Below the pieces are notes generated by a model. That model was not told where the DNA came from and did not search any database. It saw only the letters and a list, made by a program, of their open reading frames with translations. The position numbers and the translations under genes are program-made. From DATDFB01 sp035276475 (GTDB taxonomy: Bacteria; Acidobacteriota; Thermoanaerobaculia; Gp7-AA8), in contig DATELQ010000039.1 in NCBI GenBank assembly GCA_035276475.1, forward strand, positions 1 to 64,000: a stretch of DNA of 64,000 nucleotides, read 5' to 3'. Shown here piece after piece: positions 8,913-18,440 of the stretch; positions within the stretch are counted from its first letter, which is position 1, and each line of letters starts with the position of its first letter.

Positions 8913-11552
8913 TCACTGCGACTTTCCGATCCGGTCGAACCAGGCCTGACCGTCGACTACGAAGAAGAAGAGGCTCGTCACCGATCCCGAGTAGGTGCCG
9001 GGAATGATGTTGAGCGCGCTCGCCGGGATCTCCACGCGGATCCACGATCCGCCCGCCGGCACGGGGCCCATGTACAACTGTTCCGACATGTTGTGCGGCG
9101 TTCCCCAGTAGGCGTTCTTGACGTCGCCGCTCCAGAGGCCGAAGCGGAGCTGGATCTCCGACGGCGGGGCACACTCGTTGACGAGCATGTACAAGACGAT
9201 CTTGTCGGTGCTCTGCAGCGAGTCGACGCCGGGCGGGGCGATTTCGTCGACCTGGCCCCAACCCGTGCCGGTGCCGGCAAATCCCTCGACGATCGCCTTC
9301 GTGCCGCTGGCGACGCGCGACGTATCCCACGTGAGGCTCGTCGCGCCGCCGACGGGCGGATCGTCGACCCACACGGTGTCGCCGGAGGGGAAGGTCGGCG
9401 GCGTGGCCGTGCCTAGGGCGCACGGCGTGCCGCTCAGGGCGACGTGGTCGATCCACGCCTGTCCGGCGCCCTGCATGCGCACCCTCACGCTGGTGATGGT
9501 GGTGTTTTCCAATCCGAGGAAGCGCGACGGAATCTCGATGCGCTGCCACGAGCCCTGCGCGGGCATCGGCGTTCCCGCCGACTTGAGCAGCGCCTGCTCC
9601 GACCAGTTGGACGGCGTTCCCCAATAGACGCCGCTGGTGAGGCTGTAGTTCGTCGTCCATTCGACCGCGAGCTCCGAGGGGGGCGGATCGCAGTCGTTGA
9701 GGAGCACGTAGACGACGAGATTCAGGCCGTACGGAATGGAGGCGCTGAAGCCGCTCACGGCAACGTCGTGCTGCCCCGTCGCGGAGTACTGCCCCTTGAT
9801 CGCTTGCGTGCCGCTGGCATGCTGCCCCGCATCCCACGAGCCGGTGATGCTGCCGCCGGACGGCGTGGCGTCGTCGACGAGCACGGTGTCGCCCGAGGGA
9901 ATCGACGGCGGCGCAGCGAAGCCGGTGATGCACTCCGTCCCGCTCTTGCCGACGGCGTCGAACCACATCGATCCGCTCGGCGTCGTCGCGGCGATGTAGT
10001 TGATCGTCCGCTGCTCGAGCCCGAGCGTGCGCGCCGGCACGGAGAGCCGCGTCCAGACGCCCACCGGAGGCATTGCGCCGGCGTGGTAGCCGCCGGTGGT
10101 CGTGCCCCACGTGGCCATGCCGGAGGTCCACGGGTCGGGGGTCAGCCAATCGAGCCGCAATCCCGAGGGCGGATCGCAACTGTCGAGGAGAACCCAGAAG
10201 TTCAGCGTCTCCCCGATGCCGACCCAGAAGCTCGTGTTGCTGGCGAGCGTCCCCTGGTTGTTGAAGTACGTCTGCGTGAAGTGCAGCGACTTCGTTCCGA
10301 GCGCGTGCTGCGCCGTGTCCCACACGAAGCCGGTGGAGGCGCCGGCGGGCAGGGTGTCGTCGATCCAGATCGTGTCGGTGATCTGCGCGGGCGGCGTGGC
10401 GAACGGCGCCGCGCACGTCTTGCTCAGCCGGTCGAACCACACCTGGCCGTCGTAGAGCTGCACCTGGAAGCCGTCGACGGCGACGTTCTCGAGTCCGAGC
10501 TGGCTGGCGGGGATGTCGACGCGGATCCACGTCGCCTGGCTGGGGATGCCGCCGAGCGAGACGTATCCGCTTTCGCCGCCGAGGAGGGTTTGGCCGTAGT
10601 AGGCGCTCGACCACGCGCCGCCGGCGGCGTGCCAGCTCAGCACGATCTCGCGCGGCGGCGTGCAGTCGCTGAGAAGGAGGTAGGCGACGAGATGCTCGCC
10701 GGTGTTCGGCGTGAGCGTGGCGGTCGCGCCGCTGAGCGTGGCGCCGTGCGCGCCGGCGGCGTTGGCGACTTTGAGCGACTGCGAGCCGCTCGCCGCCTGC
10801 GCGGTGTCCCACGCCGCCGAGCCCTGGCTCATGCCGGAGGGGAGCGTGTCGTCGAGCCAGACGATGTCGGCCGCAGGCACGGCCGGCTGGCCGGCCCTGG
10901 ACATGGTGCACGGATCGACGGTGAGCGTGGCCACGCGGCTGTTGCCATTGAGCGTGGCGGTGACGATGGCCGTCGTTTGTGACGCCACCGCATTCGTGCC
11001 GATGCCGAAGTTGGAGCTGCTCTCCCCCGCAAATACGGGCATGCTGGCCGGCAAGGTCGCGGCGCTACTGCTGCTGGAAAGGGCGACAGTCAATCCGCCG
11101 GCAGGCGCGACGCCGCTCAGCGTCAGCGTTCCGCCGGCCGTCTGTTTGATGGCCATGACCTCCGGCGGATCGATGGAGAAGGCGGTGAGCGTGGGCGGCA
11201 CGACGGTGAAGCTCGCCGTCGCCGTCGCCTGATAGTTGCCGGTGATGACGACGCTCGTCTGCGCGGCCACCGGCGTCGTGGTGACGGTGAACGTCGCCGA
11301 CGTGGCGCCCTGGGCGACGAAGACGCTCGCCGGTACGGCGGCGACGGACGCGTTCGACGACGACAGCGTCACGGTGACGCCGTTGTGCCCGGCCGCGGCG
11401 GTGAGCGTGGCCGTGCCGGTGGCGGACGCGCCGCCGGTGACGGAGCCGGGACTGACGGTGACGGTGGAGAGTTTCACGGGCGCGGCCACGGCGGCGTGCG
11501 CGAAGAGGAACGAAGCGAGACACGAAAGGACGAACAGACGGAGTCTTGTCAT
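8913..11552 (-). CDS. Secreted multidomain protein: Ig-like domains plus four jelly-roll-like repeats
   Basis: An 879-residue exported protein with a clear signal peptide (LFVLSCLASFLFAHAAVAA). Residues about 25-215 contain two Ig-like beta-sandwich domains rich in Thr/Val/Ser. They are followed by four homologous repeats of about 160 residues starting near 229, 394, 556 and 726, each opening with a (W/V)(L/I/V)DD motif, and each containing WDT..ASGT.S, a DC.PP motif, a W.R(V/I).IP segment and a closing WFD/WID strand. The layout resembles carbohydrate-binding beta-sandwich modules, but I see no catalytic domain and no anchor. The start at 11552 has a GGGAGAG ribosome site. Function is probably adhesion or polymer binding. 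Confidence 0.75.
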   Translation of the reverse strand: MTRLRLFVLSCLASFLFAHAAVAAPVKLSTVTVSPGSVTGGASATGTATLTAAAGHNGVTVTLSSSNASVAAVPASVFVAQGATSATFTVTTTPVAAQTSVVITGNYQATATASFTVVPPTLTAFSIDPPEVMAIKQTAGGTLTLSGVAPAGGLTVALSSSSSAATLPASMPVFAGESSSNFGIGTNAVASQTTAIVTATLNGNSRVATLTVDPCTMSRAGQPAVPAADIVWLDDTLPSGMSQGSAAWDTAQAASGSQSLKVANAAGAHGATLSGATATLTPNTGEHLVAYLLLSDCTPPREIVLSWHAAGGAWSSAYYGQTLLGGESGYVSLGGIPSQATWIRVDIPASQLGLENVAVDGFQVQLYDGQVWFDRLSKTCAAPFATPPAQITDTIWIDDTLPAGASTGFVWDTAQHALGTKSLHFTQTYFNNQGTLASNTSFWVGIGETLNFWVLLDSCDPPSGLRLDWLTPDPWTSGMATWGTTTGGYHAGAMPPVGVWTRLSVPARTLGLEQRTINYIAATTPSGSMWFDAVGKSGTECITGFAAPPSIPSGDTVLVDDATPSGGSITGSWDAGQHASGTQAIKGQYSATGQHDVAVSGFSASIPYGLNLVVYVLLNDCDPPPSELAVEWTTNYSLTSGVYWGTPSNWSEQALLKSAGTPMPAQGSWQRIEIPSRFLGLENTTITSVRVRMQGAGQAWIDHVALSGTPCALGTATPPTFPSGDTVWVDDPPVGGATSLTWDTSRVASGTKAIVEGFAGTGTGWGQVDEIAPPGVDSLQSTDKIVLYMLVNECAPPSEIQLRFGLWSGDVKNAYWGTPHNMSEQLYMGPVPAGGSWIRVEIPASALNIIPGTYSGSVTSLFFFVVDGQAWFDRIGKSQ

Positions 11553-11860
11553 GATCTCTCCCTCAGCGGATCAGTTTTTATGGTTGTGCGGGGACCAGTT
11601 GCTGCTGAAGGCGAGTTTAGAAGAGGGCCGTCAACTTAACCATATATCGTTCGATAGAACGTAGAGGGATACTCCTGAGGCTGCAAAAATAGGGTGGCGG
11701 ATCGATCGCGGCGGACGTAGATTGACGGCGTCGCTGATCTTGAGATTTTGCAGCGACCCAGACGGCGCACTCTAGCGCGCTGCGCCCGTTCCCCGGCCAG
11801 GAACGGGCATTTTCTTGTAACCCCATTCAACGTTTCCATATCTCCATTCGTTTTCATGAT
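11553..11860. other. 308-bp intergenic region with structured segment
   Basis: Non-coding interval between divergent genes. It holds the upstream region of the secreted multidomain protein, a small hairpin (CGTTC-GATA-GAACG near 11649-11662), a 7-bp stem with a 14-base loop (GTCGCTG / CAGCGAC, 11730-11757), and a terminator-like hairpin (11784-11816). I see no protein-coding signal in it. Confidence 0.5.
11784..11816 (+). terminator. Terminator or attenuator hairpin upstream of the sulfatase-fold gene
   Basis: A 9-bp perfect stem (GCCCGTTCC at 11784-11792, GGAACGGGC at 11800-11808) with a 7-base loop is followed by ATTTTTCTT on the plus strand. It sits 45 bp upstream of the GTG start at 11861. 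It could end a short RNA transcribed from the 11690 region or attenuate the downstream gene. Confidence 0.6.
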
Positions 11861-13147
11861 GTGCAGCTGTTGTTCGTCGTTTCTTTGCTGTTCGCGACCG
11901 CCGCTCCTCCCTCCCGCCCGAACATCGTCCTGATCGTCCTCGACACCGTCCGCTACGACGCCGTCTCCGCGGCGAACACGCCGTTCCTCGACTCGCTGGC
12001 GAAGCGCGGCGTGGTGTTCACGGCGGCGTACAGCACGCACGACTTCACGCCGACGTCGCATTTCTCGATGGAAACGGGCTTCCGCGACGGGCTAGGCAGC
12101 GACGACGACCGCCCGGAGAACGGCGTGCCGTGGCAGCTGAGCAAGAACGGATACTCGACGTTCGCGGCGGTGGCGAATGGTCTTCTGGCGCAGTCGCAGA
12201 TGCCGGTGCACCGCGGCTACGGCGACTTCCGGCTCGTCGGCGACGTCACCGGCGTCAATCCAAACCACTTCTTCGAAGACATCCTCTCCATCGATGCCCG
12301 GCTGGCGCTGTTCCGCGTCCGGCCGACGCACTACGCGCGGGCCATGGTCTACTTCTCGGCCGAGCGCGTGCTGCCGCCGTTTCTCGAGCAGATGCGCGCG
12401 GCGAAGCGGCCGTACTTCGGCTTCGTGAATCTCATCGACGCGCACGCGCCGTACGTGCCGCGCGTCCGGAATTACCAGCCCGAGTCGCAGGTGCCGGCGA
12501 ATTTCGACGGCGACGTGCTGGCGCGGAGGCTACCGGCGGAGCTGGCGCACCCCGACTCGATCGAAGATCCGGCGCGGCGAGCGATGATCAAGCAGAAGAT
12601 CACGGAGATCGGCGGCAATCCGCGCCTCCTGGCGCTCGACCTGCCGCCGGAGTCGCTGACGATCTACAAGAACCGCTACATGGCCAAGGTGCGCGAGATG
12701 GACGGCGTGCTCAAGCAGTTCTTCGACGCTGCGAACGGCGAGCATCTCCTCGATGACACGATCGTGATCATCACGTCCGATCATGGCGAGGCGTTCGGCG
12801 AGGGCGGCTACGTGACGCACATGCTCCGCGACAAGGGCGACGACGAGGCCACGCACCACGTGCCGCTCATCGTCATCCTGCCGCCGCGCTTCGCGAAGAG
12901 CGCCGCGACGATCGACCGCCGCTTGTCGATCGCGAACCTCGCCCCGACGATCTACGACCTGGCCGGCCTCGACTCTGGAGCGTTCGCGCAACGTTACGAA
13001 GGGTGGGCGCGCTCGCTCGTGCCGCTCTTCACGACGGTGCCGCCGCGCGTGGCGCGGGCCGTGCCGCCGGAGCGCTCGGCGCAGGACCTGGGCGAGGCGG
13101 AGCGGGAGCGAAGGAAGGCGATGCAGTCGTTGGGGTATGTGCACTAG
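11861..13147 (+). CDS. Sulfatase-fold (alkaline phosphatase superfamily) hydrolase, exported
   Basis: A 428-residue protein with a signal peptide (MQLLFVVSLLFATAAP) and the sulfatase N-terminal domain: NIVLIVLDTVRYDAVSAANTP supplies the first metal-binding aspartate, and IVIITSDHGEAFGEGG supplies the conserved Asp-His pair near residue 305. The nucleophile region reads FTPTSHFSMETG, so the C/S-x-P-x-R formylglycine motif of true sulfatases is absent and a threonine probably acts as nucleophile, as in phosphoglycerol or phosphoethanolamine transferases. A periplasmic phospho- or sulfo-ester hydrolase/transferase is inferred. The start is GTG at 11861; an ATG at 11856 is out of frame. An inverted-repeat element begins right after the stop. 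Confidence 0.82.
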   Translation: MQLLFVVSLLFATAAPPSRPNIVLIVLDTVRYDAVSAANTPFLDSLAKRGVVFTAAYSTHDFTPTSHFSMETGFRDGLGSDDDRPENGVPWQLSKNGYSTFAAVANGLLAQSQMPVHRGYGDFRLVGDVTGVNPNHFFEDILSIDARLALFRVRPTHYARAMVYFSAERVLPPFLEQMRAAKRPYFGFVNLIDAHAPYVPRVRNYQPESQVPANFDGDVLARRLPAELAHPDSIEDPARRAMIKQKITEIGGNPRLLALDLPPESLTIYKNRYMAKVREMDGVLKQFFDAANGEHLLDDTIVIITSDHGEAFGEGGYVTHMLRDKGDDEATHHVPLIVILPPRFAKSAATIDRRLSIANLAPTIYDLAGLDSGAFAQRYEGWARSLVPLFTTVPPRVARAVPPERSAQDLGEAERERRKAMQSLGYVH

Positions 13148-13275
13148 AGGTGACAGGGCACAGGGGGCAGGGCGCAGGTGGTTGTCTTGCCGCCGCACGG
13201 GCACGTGCCTTGGACAGACAGTCGTGCAGTCGGTTAGGACACCACCTGTCCCCCGCCCCCTGCGCCCTGTCCCCT
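13148..13275. repeat. Inverted-repeat element, copy B
   Basis: Second copy of the element seen at 3755. The left arm carries ACAGGGCACAGGGGGC and CAGGTGGTTGTCTTGCCGC; the right arm is its inverted, diverged counterpart. It fills the whole gap between two convergent genes: it starts at the first base after the sulfatase-fold stop and ends 2 bp before the stop of the last BMC gene. Confidence 0.75.
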
Positions 13276-13277
13276 GA

Positions 13278-13523
13278 TCAAAACACATCGTCGACGATGC
13301 CGACGACGACCGAGCGCACCGGGCCATCGTTCGAGTCGAGCACCTGCCGCGCCCCGTTCCCCTCATCGAGGACGATGACGCGCTCGTCGGCGCCGGCGCC
13401 GACGGCGTCGACGGCGATCAGGTAGTCGCCGCCGTCTTTCTCCACGACGAGGAGACGGCGCGAGTTGTAGAACGGGTGCTTGATCGTCCCGTGGATCTCA
13501 CCGATGACGCGGCCGAGGATCAT
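13278..13523 (-). CDS. BMC pentameric vertex protein (EutN/CcmL family), copy 1
   Basis: An 81-residue BMC-P protein, the pentamer that caps the vertices of a microcompartment shell. It shows the family pattern: MILGRVIGEIHGTIKHP at the N-terminus, RLLVVE, then AVDAVGAGADERVIVLDEGNGAR and a closing VVGIVDDV. It is the last gene of the BMC operon and overlaps the previous one by 4 bp (ATGA). Three different BMC-P paralogues in one operon suggest that vertices are mixed or used for different assembly states. Confidence 0.93.
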   Translation of the reverse strand: MILGRVIGEIHGTIKHPFYNSRRLLVVEKDGGDYLIAVDAVGAGADERVIVLDEGNGARQVLDSNDGPVRSVVVGIVDDVF

Positions 13524-13792
13524 GGGGCGACGTTCACTCCGTCGACGATGGCGATGATGGCGTGATCGACCGGGACGAACCACGGGTCGAGCGCGAGCGC
13601 GGCCTCGCGGCCGCCTTCGTACGAGACGAGCTCGCCCGGGCCGGCCATGCGCGTCGAGTCGGCGGCGACGATCGACTTCCCCTTCGGATTCAACTTCTTG
13701 TCGAGCGGCTGCACGATCAGCATCGGCACGCCTTCGAGTCCGGGCGTGACGATGCACGGCACGACCTGCCCGATGACACGGCCTAGGAGCAT
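13520..13792 (-). CDS. BMC pentameric vertex protein (EutN/CcmL family), copy 2
   Basis: A 90-residue BMC-P protein beginning MLLGRVIGQVVPCIVTPGLEG and containing MLIVQPLDKKLNPKGKSIVAADS and DHAIIAIVDGVNV. Compared with copy 1, the segment that normally reads AVGAG.DEV is changed to STRMAGPGELVSYEGGREAAL, so it is the most diverged of the three. Its ATG shares one base with the stop of the upstream BMC-T gene, implying translational coupling. Confidence 0.92.
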   Translation of the reverse strand: MLLGRVIGQVVPCIVTPGLEGVPMLIVQPLDKKLNPKGKSIVAADSTRMAGPGELVSYEGGREAALALDPWFVPVDHAIIAIVDGVNVAP

Positions 13793-14406
13793 CAGCCGGC
13801 CTCCCCGTCCAACTCCAGGAGCGGCGCGGCGTCGAAGCGCGTCGCGGCGGTGATGTCGCGCTCGAGCACATCGTGCGGCGCGGCGATGATGCGGTGGGAG
13901 AAGCCGTGCGGCGGTCCGCCGCCCGGCGTGCCGGCCGCGGCGAGCGTCGCGGCGGCATCGACGTCGTGCAGCGTGCCGGCGAGAAGGGCGATCCCCTTCC
14001 CGGACAGGCCCGTGTCGGAGAGGCGCACTTCGATGAGCTCCACCGGCGTTCCCTTCATCGCCGCTTCCACGGCGCGCACGATCGACGAGGCCGTGTCGGT
14101 CTCGAGGATCAGGAGCGACCCGCTCGAACGGTGCTTCGTGCCGAACACCGCGTCGTAGAGCGCGGGGTGGATATCGGGGAGGAACGCGTGATCCGTCACC
14201 GCCGTCGGCGTCGTCGCCAGCGCCTCCTCGAGCGACTCCTTCGTCGACGCCGTCGAGCCGCCGAAGAGCACCAGATACCGCCCGCGCGTGACCGTGCCGG
14301 CGCGCACGAAGGCGATCGGCGCCTTTTTCAGGATGCGGTCGACCGCATACACGCCGGCCGGGATGTCTTCGTAGTCGATGACGGCGAGCGCGGAGGCCTT
14401 CTTCAT
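13792..14406 (-). CDS. Tandem-domain BMC shell protein (BMC-T), copy 2
   Basis: A 204-residue protein with two BMC domains, forming a pseudohexameric trimer facet. Domain 1 (MKKASALAVIDYEDIPAGVYAVDRIL, then AFVRAGTVTRGRYLVLFGG) and domain 2 (SGSLLILETDTASSIVRAVEAAMKGTPVELIEVRLSDTGLSGKGIALLAG) both show the usual BMC order of small hydrophobic strands and alanine-rich helices. The two halves differ strongly, as in BMC-T proteins. The start overlaps the aldehyde dehydrogenase stop by one base (TGATG). It is much diverged from the other BMC-T at 16492-17115. Confidence 0.85.
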   Translation of the reverse strand: MKKASALAVIDYEDIPAGVYAVDRILKKAPIAFVRAGTVTRGRYLVLFGGSTASTKESLEEALATTPTAVTDHAFLPDIHPALYDAVFGTKHRSSGSLLILETDTASSIVRAVEAAMKGTPVELIEVRLSDTGLSGKGIALLAGTLHDVDAAATLAAAGTPGGGPPHGFSHRIIAAPHDVLERDITAATRFDAAPLLELDGEAG

Positions 14407-15869
14407 CACGTGATCCTGAAGTGGTCGACGAGGACGCAGCGGCGCCAGCGCGAGAAACTGCGCGGCGACGTCATCCCCTCCCCCGTCGGGCTGGCGATGG
14501 TGAACGAGCAGTAGCCCTCGCCGTCGAGCCCCAGGCCGGCCTGGGAGCGGCCGTTCTTGACGAAGATCGAGCAGTCGCAGGCCTTGGCCATGCGGGAGAG
14601 GTTGTCGAGGTTCTTCGAGTGCATGACCGCCGTGTGGCGGTTGCCGCCCTCGACTTCCACGGCCAGGTCGATGGCGCGGTTCGCGTTCGGCACACGGCAG
14701 ACCGGCATGACCGGCATCATCTGCTCGGTCCAGAGCAGCGGGTGGTCTTCGTTGACCTCGACGACGACGAGGCGCGCGGAGTCGGGCGCGCTGATGCCCA
14801 GCTTGCCGAGGATCACGTTCGCGTTCTTGCCGATGAGATCTTTGTTGAGGCGCGCCTTCTGCCGCGGCCCTTTCATCTCGGCGAAGACGACGCGCTCGAG
14901 CTCGGGCAGGCGGTTCGACGGCAGGACGACGGCGTTGTTGCGGCCCATCGCGGCGATGAGTGCGTCGGCGATGGAGGCGACGGCGAGCGTTTCTTTTTCG
15001 TCGGTGCAGATGATGGTGTTGTCGGTCGAGCCGCCGAGGACGATGTCGCGGGCGGCCTTGTCGATGTCGGCGCTCTCGTCGACGACCACGGGCGGGTTGC
15101 CGGGACCGGCGCAAATCGCGCGCTTGCCGCTCAGCATGGCCTGGCGGACGACGTCGGGGCCGCCTGTGACGACGACGAGGCGGATGCCGCGGTCCTTCAT
15201 CAGCTCCTGCGCCGACTCGATCGTCGGATTGGCCACGCCGGTGATGACGTTGGGCGGGCCGCCGGCGCCGACGATCGCTTTGTTGATGAGCGCGATCGTC
15301 TGCATGCAGCAGTTCTTCGCGTAGGGGTGGACGTTGAAGACGACGCTGTTCCCCGCGGCGATCATGCCGATGGTGTTGCAGATGATCGTCGACGTCGGAT
15401 TCGTCACCGGCGTGATCGCGCCGATGACGCCGAAGGGCGCCGGCTCGGTGAGCTCGAGGCCGTGGTCGCCGCTGACGGCGATCGGCGCGAGGTCTTCGAT
15501 GCCGGGCGTCTTCTCGGTGACGAGGCGGTTCTTGACGACTTTGTCTTCGTAGCGGCCGTAGCCGGTCTCGTCGTGCGCGGCCTTCGCCAGGGCCTCGCAG
15601 TTGTCGAGCATGGAGCGGCGGATGGCCTCGATGATCTTCGCGCGCGTTGACAGCGGCAGGGCTACGAATTGCTTCTGCGCCGCGGCCGCCGCGGCCACAC
15701 ACTCGGAGACCGTGGCGAAGACGCCTAAGGATTGATCGGTCGCATAGCCGCCGCCGGCGGCGGCGATCGGAATCGCCGGCTGGCCGCCGCCGCGCAGGAT
15801 GTCCCCCGCGATGCGGCGCGCGATCTCGTCGATCTCGCGGTCGGTGAGGCGGTTCATCGGCGCGCTCAT
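14406..15869 (-). CDS. CoA-acylating aldehyde dehydrogenase of a microcompartment (PduP/EutE-like)
   Basis: A 487-residue NAD-dependent enzyme that would convert acetaldehyde plus CoA to acetyl-CoA. Visible family features are the cofactor region (PFGVIGAITPVTNPTSTIICNTIGM), GGP-rich turns and the catalytic cysteine in NTIICTDEKE near residue 290. The N-terminus (residues 8-25, LTDREIDEIARRIAGDIL) is an amphipathic helix followed by a Gly-rich linker, the form of an encapsulation peptide that directs enzymes into BMC shells. The start overlaps the upstream BMC-P gene by 4 bp. The acetaldehyde source in this operon is the DeoC half of the fusion protein. Confidence 0.93.
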   Translation of the reverse strand: MSAPMNRLTDREIDEIARRIAGDILRGGGQPAIPIAAAGGGYATDQSLGVFATVSECVAAAAAAQKQFVALPLSTRAKIIEAIRRSMLDNCEALAKAAHDETGYGRYEDKVVKNRLVTEKTPGIEDLAPIAVSGDHGLELTEPAPFGVIGAITPVTNPTSTIICNTIGMIAAGNSVVFNVHPYAKNCCMQTIALINKAIVGAGGPPNVITGVANPTIESAQELMKDRGIRLVVVTGGPDVVRQAMLSGKRAICAGPGNPPVVVDESADIDKAARDIVLGGSTDNTIICTDEKETLAVASIADALIAAMGRNNAVVLPSNRLPELERVVFAEMKGPRQKARLNKDLIGKNANVILGKLGISAPDSARLVVVEVNEDHPLLWTEQMMPVMPVCRVPNANRAIDLAVEVEGGNRHTAVMHSKNLDNLSRMAKACDCSIFVKNGRSQAGLGLDGEGYCSFTIASPTGEGMTSPRSFSRWRRCVLVDHFRIT

Positions 15870-16153
15870 TTCTTGTATTTCTCGGCGTCGCCGACGTACC
15901 AGCAGTCGACGATGGCCAGGATCACCGAGTCGACGGGGCGCTTGTCGGTGACGGTCGTTTGCCGCGCGGAGCTCCCCGCGGCGATCAGCACGACTTCGTC
16001 GGGGCCGGCGCCGACGGCGTCAGCGGAGACGATGGCGTTCCCCGTCTCCTTCCCCTCTTCGTCGAGCGGCTTGACGACGAGGAGCTTGATGCCGTTGATG
16101 CTCGGCTCCTTGCGGGTGGAGACGACGGTGCCCACCACTCTTGCGAGTTGCAT
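15866..16153 (-). CDS. BMC pentameric vertex protein (EutN/CcmL family), copy 3
   Basis: A 95-residue BMC-P protein (MQLARVVGTVVSTRKEPSINGIKLLVVKPLD, AVGAGPDEVVLIAAGSSAR, SVILAIVDCWYV). It fits the family consensus best of the three and has a charged C-terminal tail (GDAEKYKK). It overlaps the start of the aldehyde dehydrogenase gene by 4 bp and follows the BMC-H gene after 9 bp. Confidence 0.94.
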   Translation of the reverse strand: MQLARVVGTVVSTRKEPSINGIKLLVVKPLDEEGKETGNAIVSADAVGAGPDEVVLIAAGSSARQTTVTDKRPVDSVILAIVDCWYVGDAEKYKK

Positions 16154-16162
16154 GGCGGGAAG

Positions 16163-16477
16163 CTATCCCTTCTTGCCGCCGCCGCCGGCCGGTGCGGGCG
16201 TGGTGCGCCCGAGCGGCATGACCGCGTCGACCTGGTCGTGGGGACGAGCGATGACGTGGACGGTGACGACGTCGCCGACGCGCCCCGCCGCGGTCTGCGC
16301 CGCGTCCATGGCCGCGCGCACGGCCGCCACGTCGCCGCGCACGACGATTGTGGTGTAGCCGCCGCCGGTCTTCTCGTACCCGACGAGCTCCACGCGCGCG
16401 GCCTTGACGGCCGCGTCGGCGGCCTCGACGACCGCGGGGAAGGAGCGGGTTTCGATCATTCCGAGTGCATCAGTCAT
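16163..16477 (-). CDS. BMC hexameric shell protein (BMC-H, PduA/EutM/CcmK type)
   Basis: A 104-residue single-domain shell protein that forms the flat hexagonal facets. The sequence MTDALGMIETRSFPAVVEAADAAVKAARVELVGYE is the classical BMC-H start, followed by TTIVVRGDVAAVRAAMDAA and VHVIARPHDQVDAVMP. A Gly/Lys tail (APAGGGGKKG) extends past the domain. This is the only BMC-H in the window, so it must be the main facet protein of this shell. A GAGGAGAA ribosome site precedes the start. Confidence 0.96.
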   Translation of the reverse strand: MTDALGMIETRSFPAVVEAADAAVKAARVELVGYEKTGGGYTTIVVRGDVAAVRAAMDAAQTAAGRVGDVVTVHVIARPHDQVDAVMPLGRTTPAPAGGGGKKG

Positions 16478-16491
16478 TTACGTTCTCCTCT

Positions 16492-17115
16492 TCAGGCGCG
16501 TCCGGCGCGCCCAGAAATCGATTGAATGGCTTGTTCGGCCGCGCGGTAGCCGACGTCGATGTCGCGCTCCTCGCCGCCGAGGTAGACGCGTCCGAAGCTG
16601 CCGAACGCGCGCACTTCCAATACGTTGATGTTCGCCGCCTTCTCCGCCTCGTTGGCGGCGATGGCGGCGTAGCCGGCCGGCGCGCACTCCATCACGTACA
16701 GCGACTGACCCGGGACGATCATGTCGCCGTGGCGGGTGCGGTTGATGAGCTGGCAGTGGTAGTCGGACATGTTCCGGATGACCTGGCTGGTGGTGATCTC
16801 TGGCTTGATGCGCTGCTCTTCCTTGAGGTCGAGCGCGTCGAGGATGGCCCGGCCGGCCTGGCGCACGTCAGCCTGCGAGTCGGAGTGGAGCTCGAGCATG
16901 CCGTAGAGGCGCTCGATGATCATCATGCCGGGGCGGACGTCGGTCGCTTTCAGGGCGACGTCGGTGACGCGCATGATGTCCATGCCCGGCGCGACCTCGA
17001 CGAAGAGCGATGCCTGTCCGGGCACCGGAAGGAAGCCTTGCGCGACGGTGCCGAGGAACGACGCGAATTGCGGCTGGAGAGAATCGATGAAGACGTAGCA
17101 GCGAAGCTCGCTCAA
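16492..17115 (-). CDS. Tandem-domain BMC shell protein (BMC-T), copy 1
   Basis: A 207-residue BMC-T protein. The half beginning LRCYVFIDSLQPQFASFLGTVAQGFLPV and the second half (MIVPGQSLYVMECAPAGYAAIAANEAEKAANINVLEV) resemble, from memory, the trimer shell proteins of the Haliangium ochraceum microcompartment. Such trimers can stack into gated double layers with a large central pore. The start is TTG at 17115, three bases after the stop of the RpiB-DeoC gene, with AAGGGG as ribosome site. Confidence 0.9.
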   Translation of the reverse strand: MSELRCYVFIDSLQPQFASFLGTVAQGFLPVPGQASLFVEVAPGMDIMRVTDVALKATDVRPGMMIIERLYGMLELHSDSQADVRQAGRAILDALDLKEEQRIKPEITTSQVIRNMSDYHCQLINRTRHGDMIVPGQSLYVMECAPAGYAAIAANEAEKAANINVLEVRAFGSFGRVYLGGEERDIDVGYRAAEQAIQSISGRAGRA

Positions 17116-17118
17116 TCT

Positions 17119-18366
<1,248 letters not shown>

Positions 18367-18400
18367 TGGAACCAGGCGGCGGAGGATAGCACGGGGGAGA

Positions 18401-18430
18401 GCGCTTGGCGGTTTGCGGTTGGCGGTTAGG
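18401..18430. repeat. GCGGTT-type repeat, solo copy
   Basis: The stretch GCGCTTGGCGGTTTGCGGTT followed by GGCGGTTAGG is related to the inverted pair at 53647-53680 and 54021-54049. It lies 35 bp upstream of the RpiB-DeoC start. Confidence 0.55.
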
Positions 18431-18440
18431 GCGCCGGACA

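Noticed and set aside
11690..11816. Known riboswitch (fluoride or c-di-GMP type)
   Set aside because: Conserved core sequences of these classes are absent.
13792..15702. Single long minus-strand frame joining BMC-T to an N-terminal extension
   Set aside because: The upstream part is an out-of-frame shadow of the aldehyde dehydrogenase; the BMC-T gene starts at 14406.
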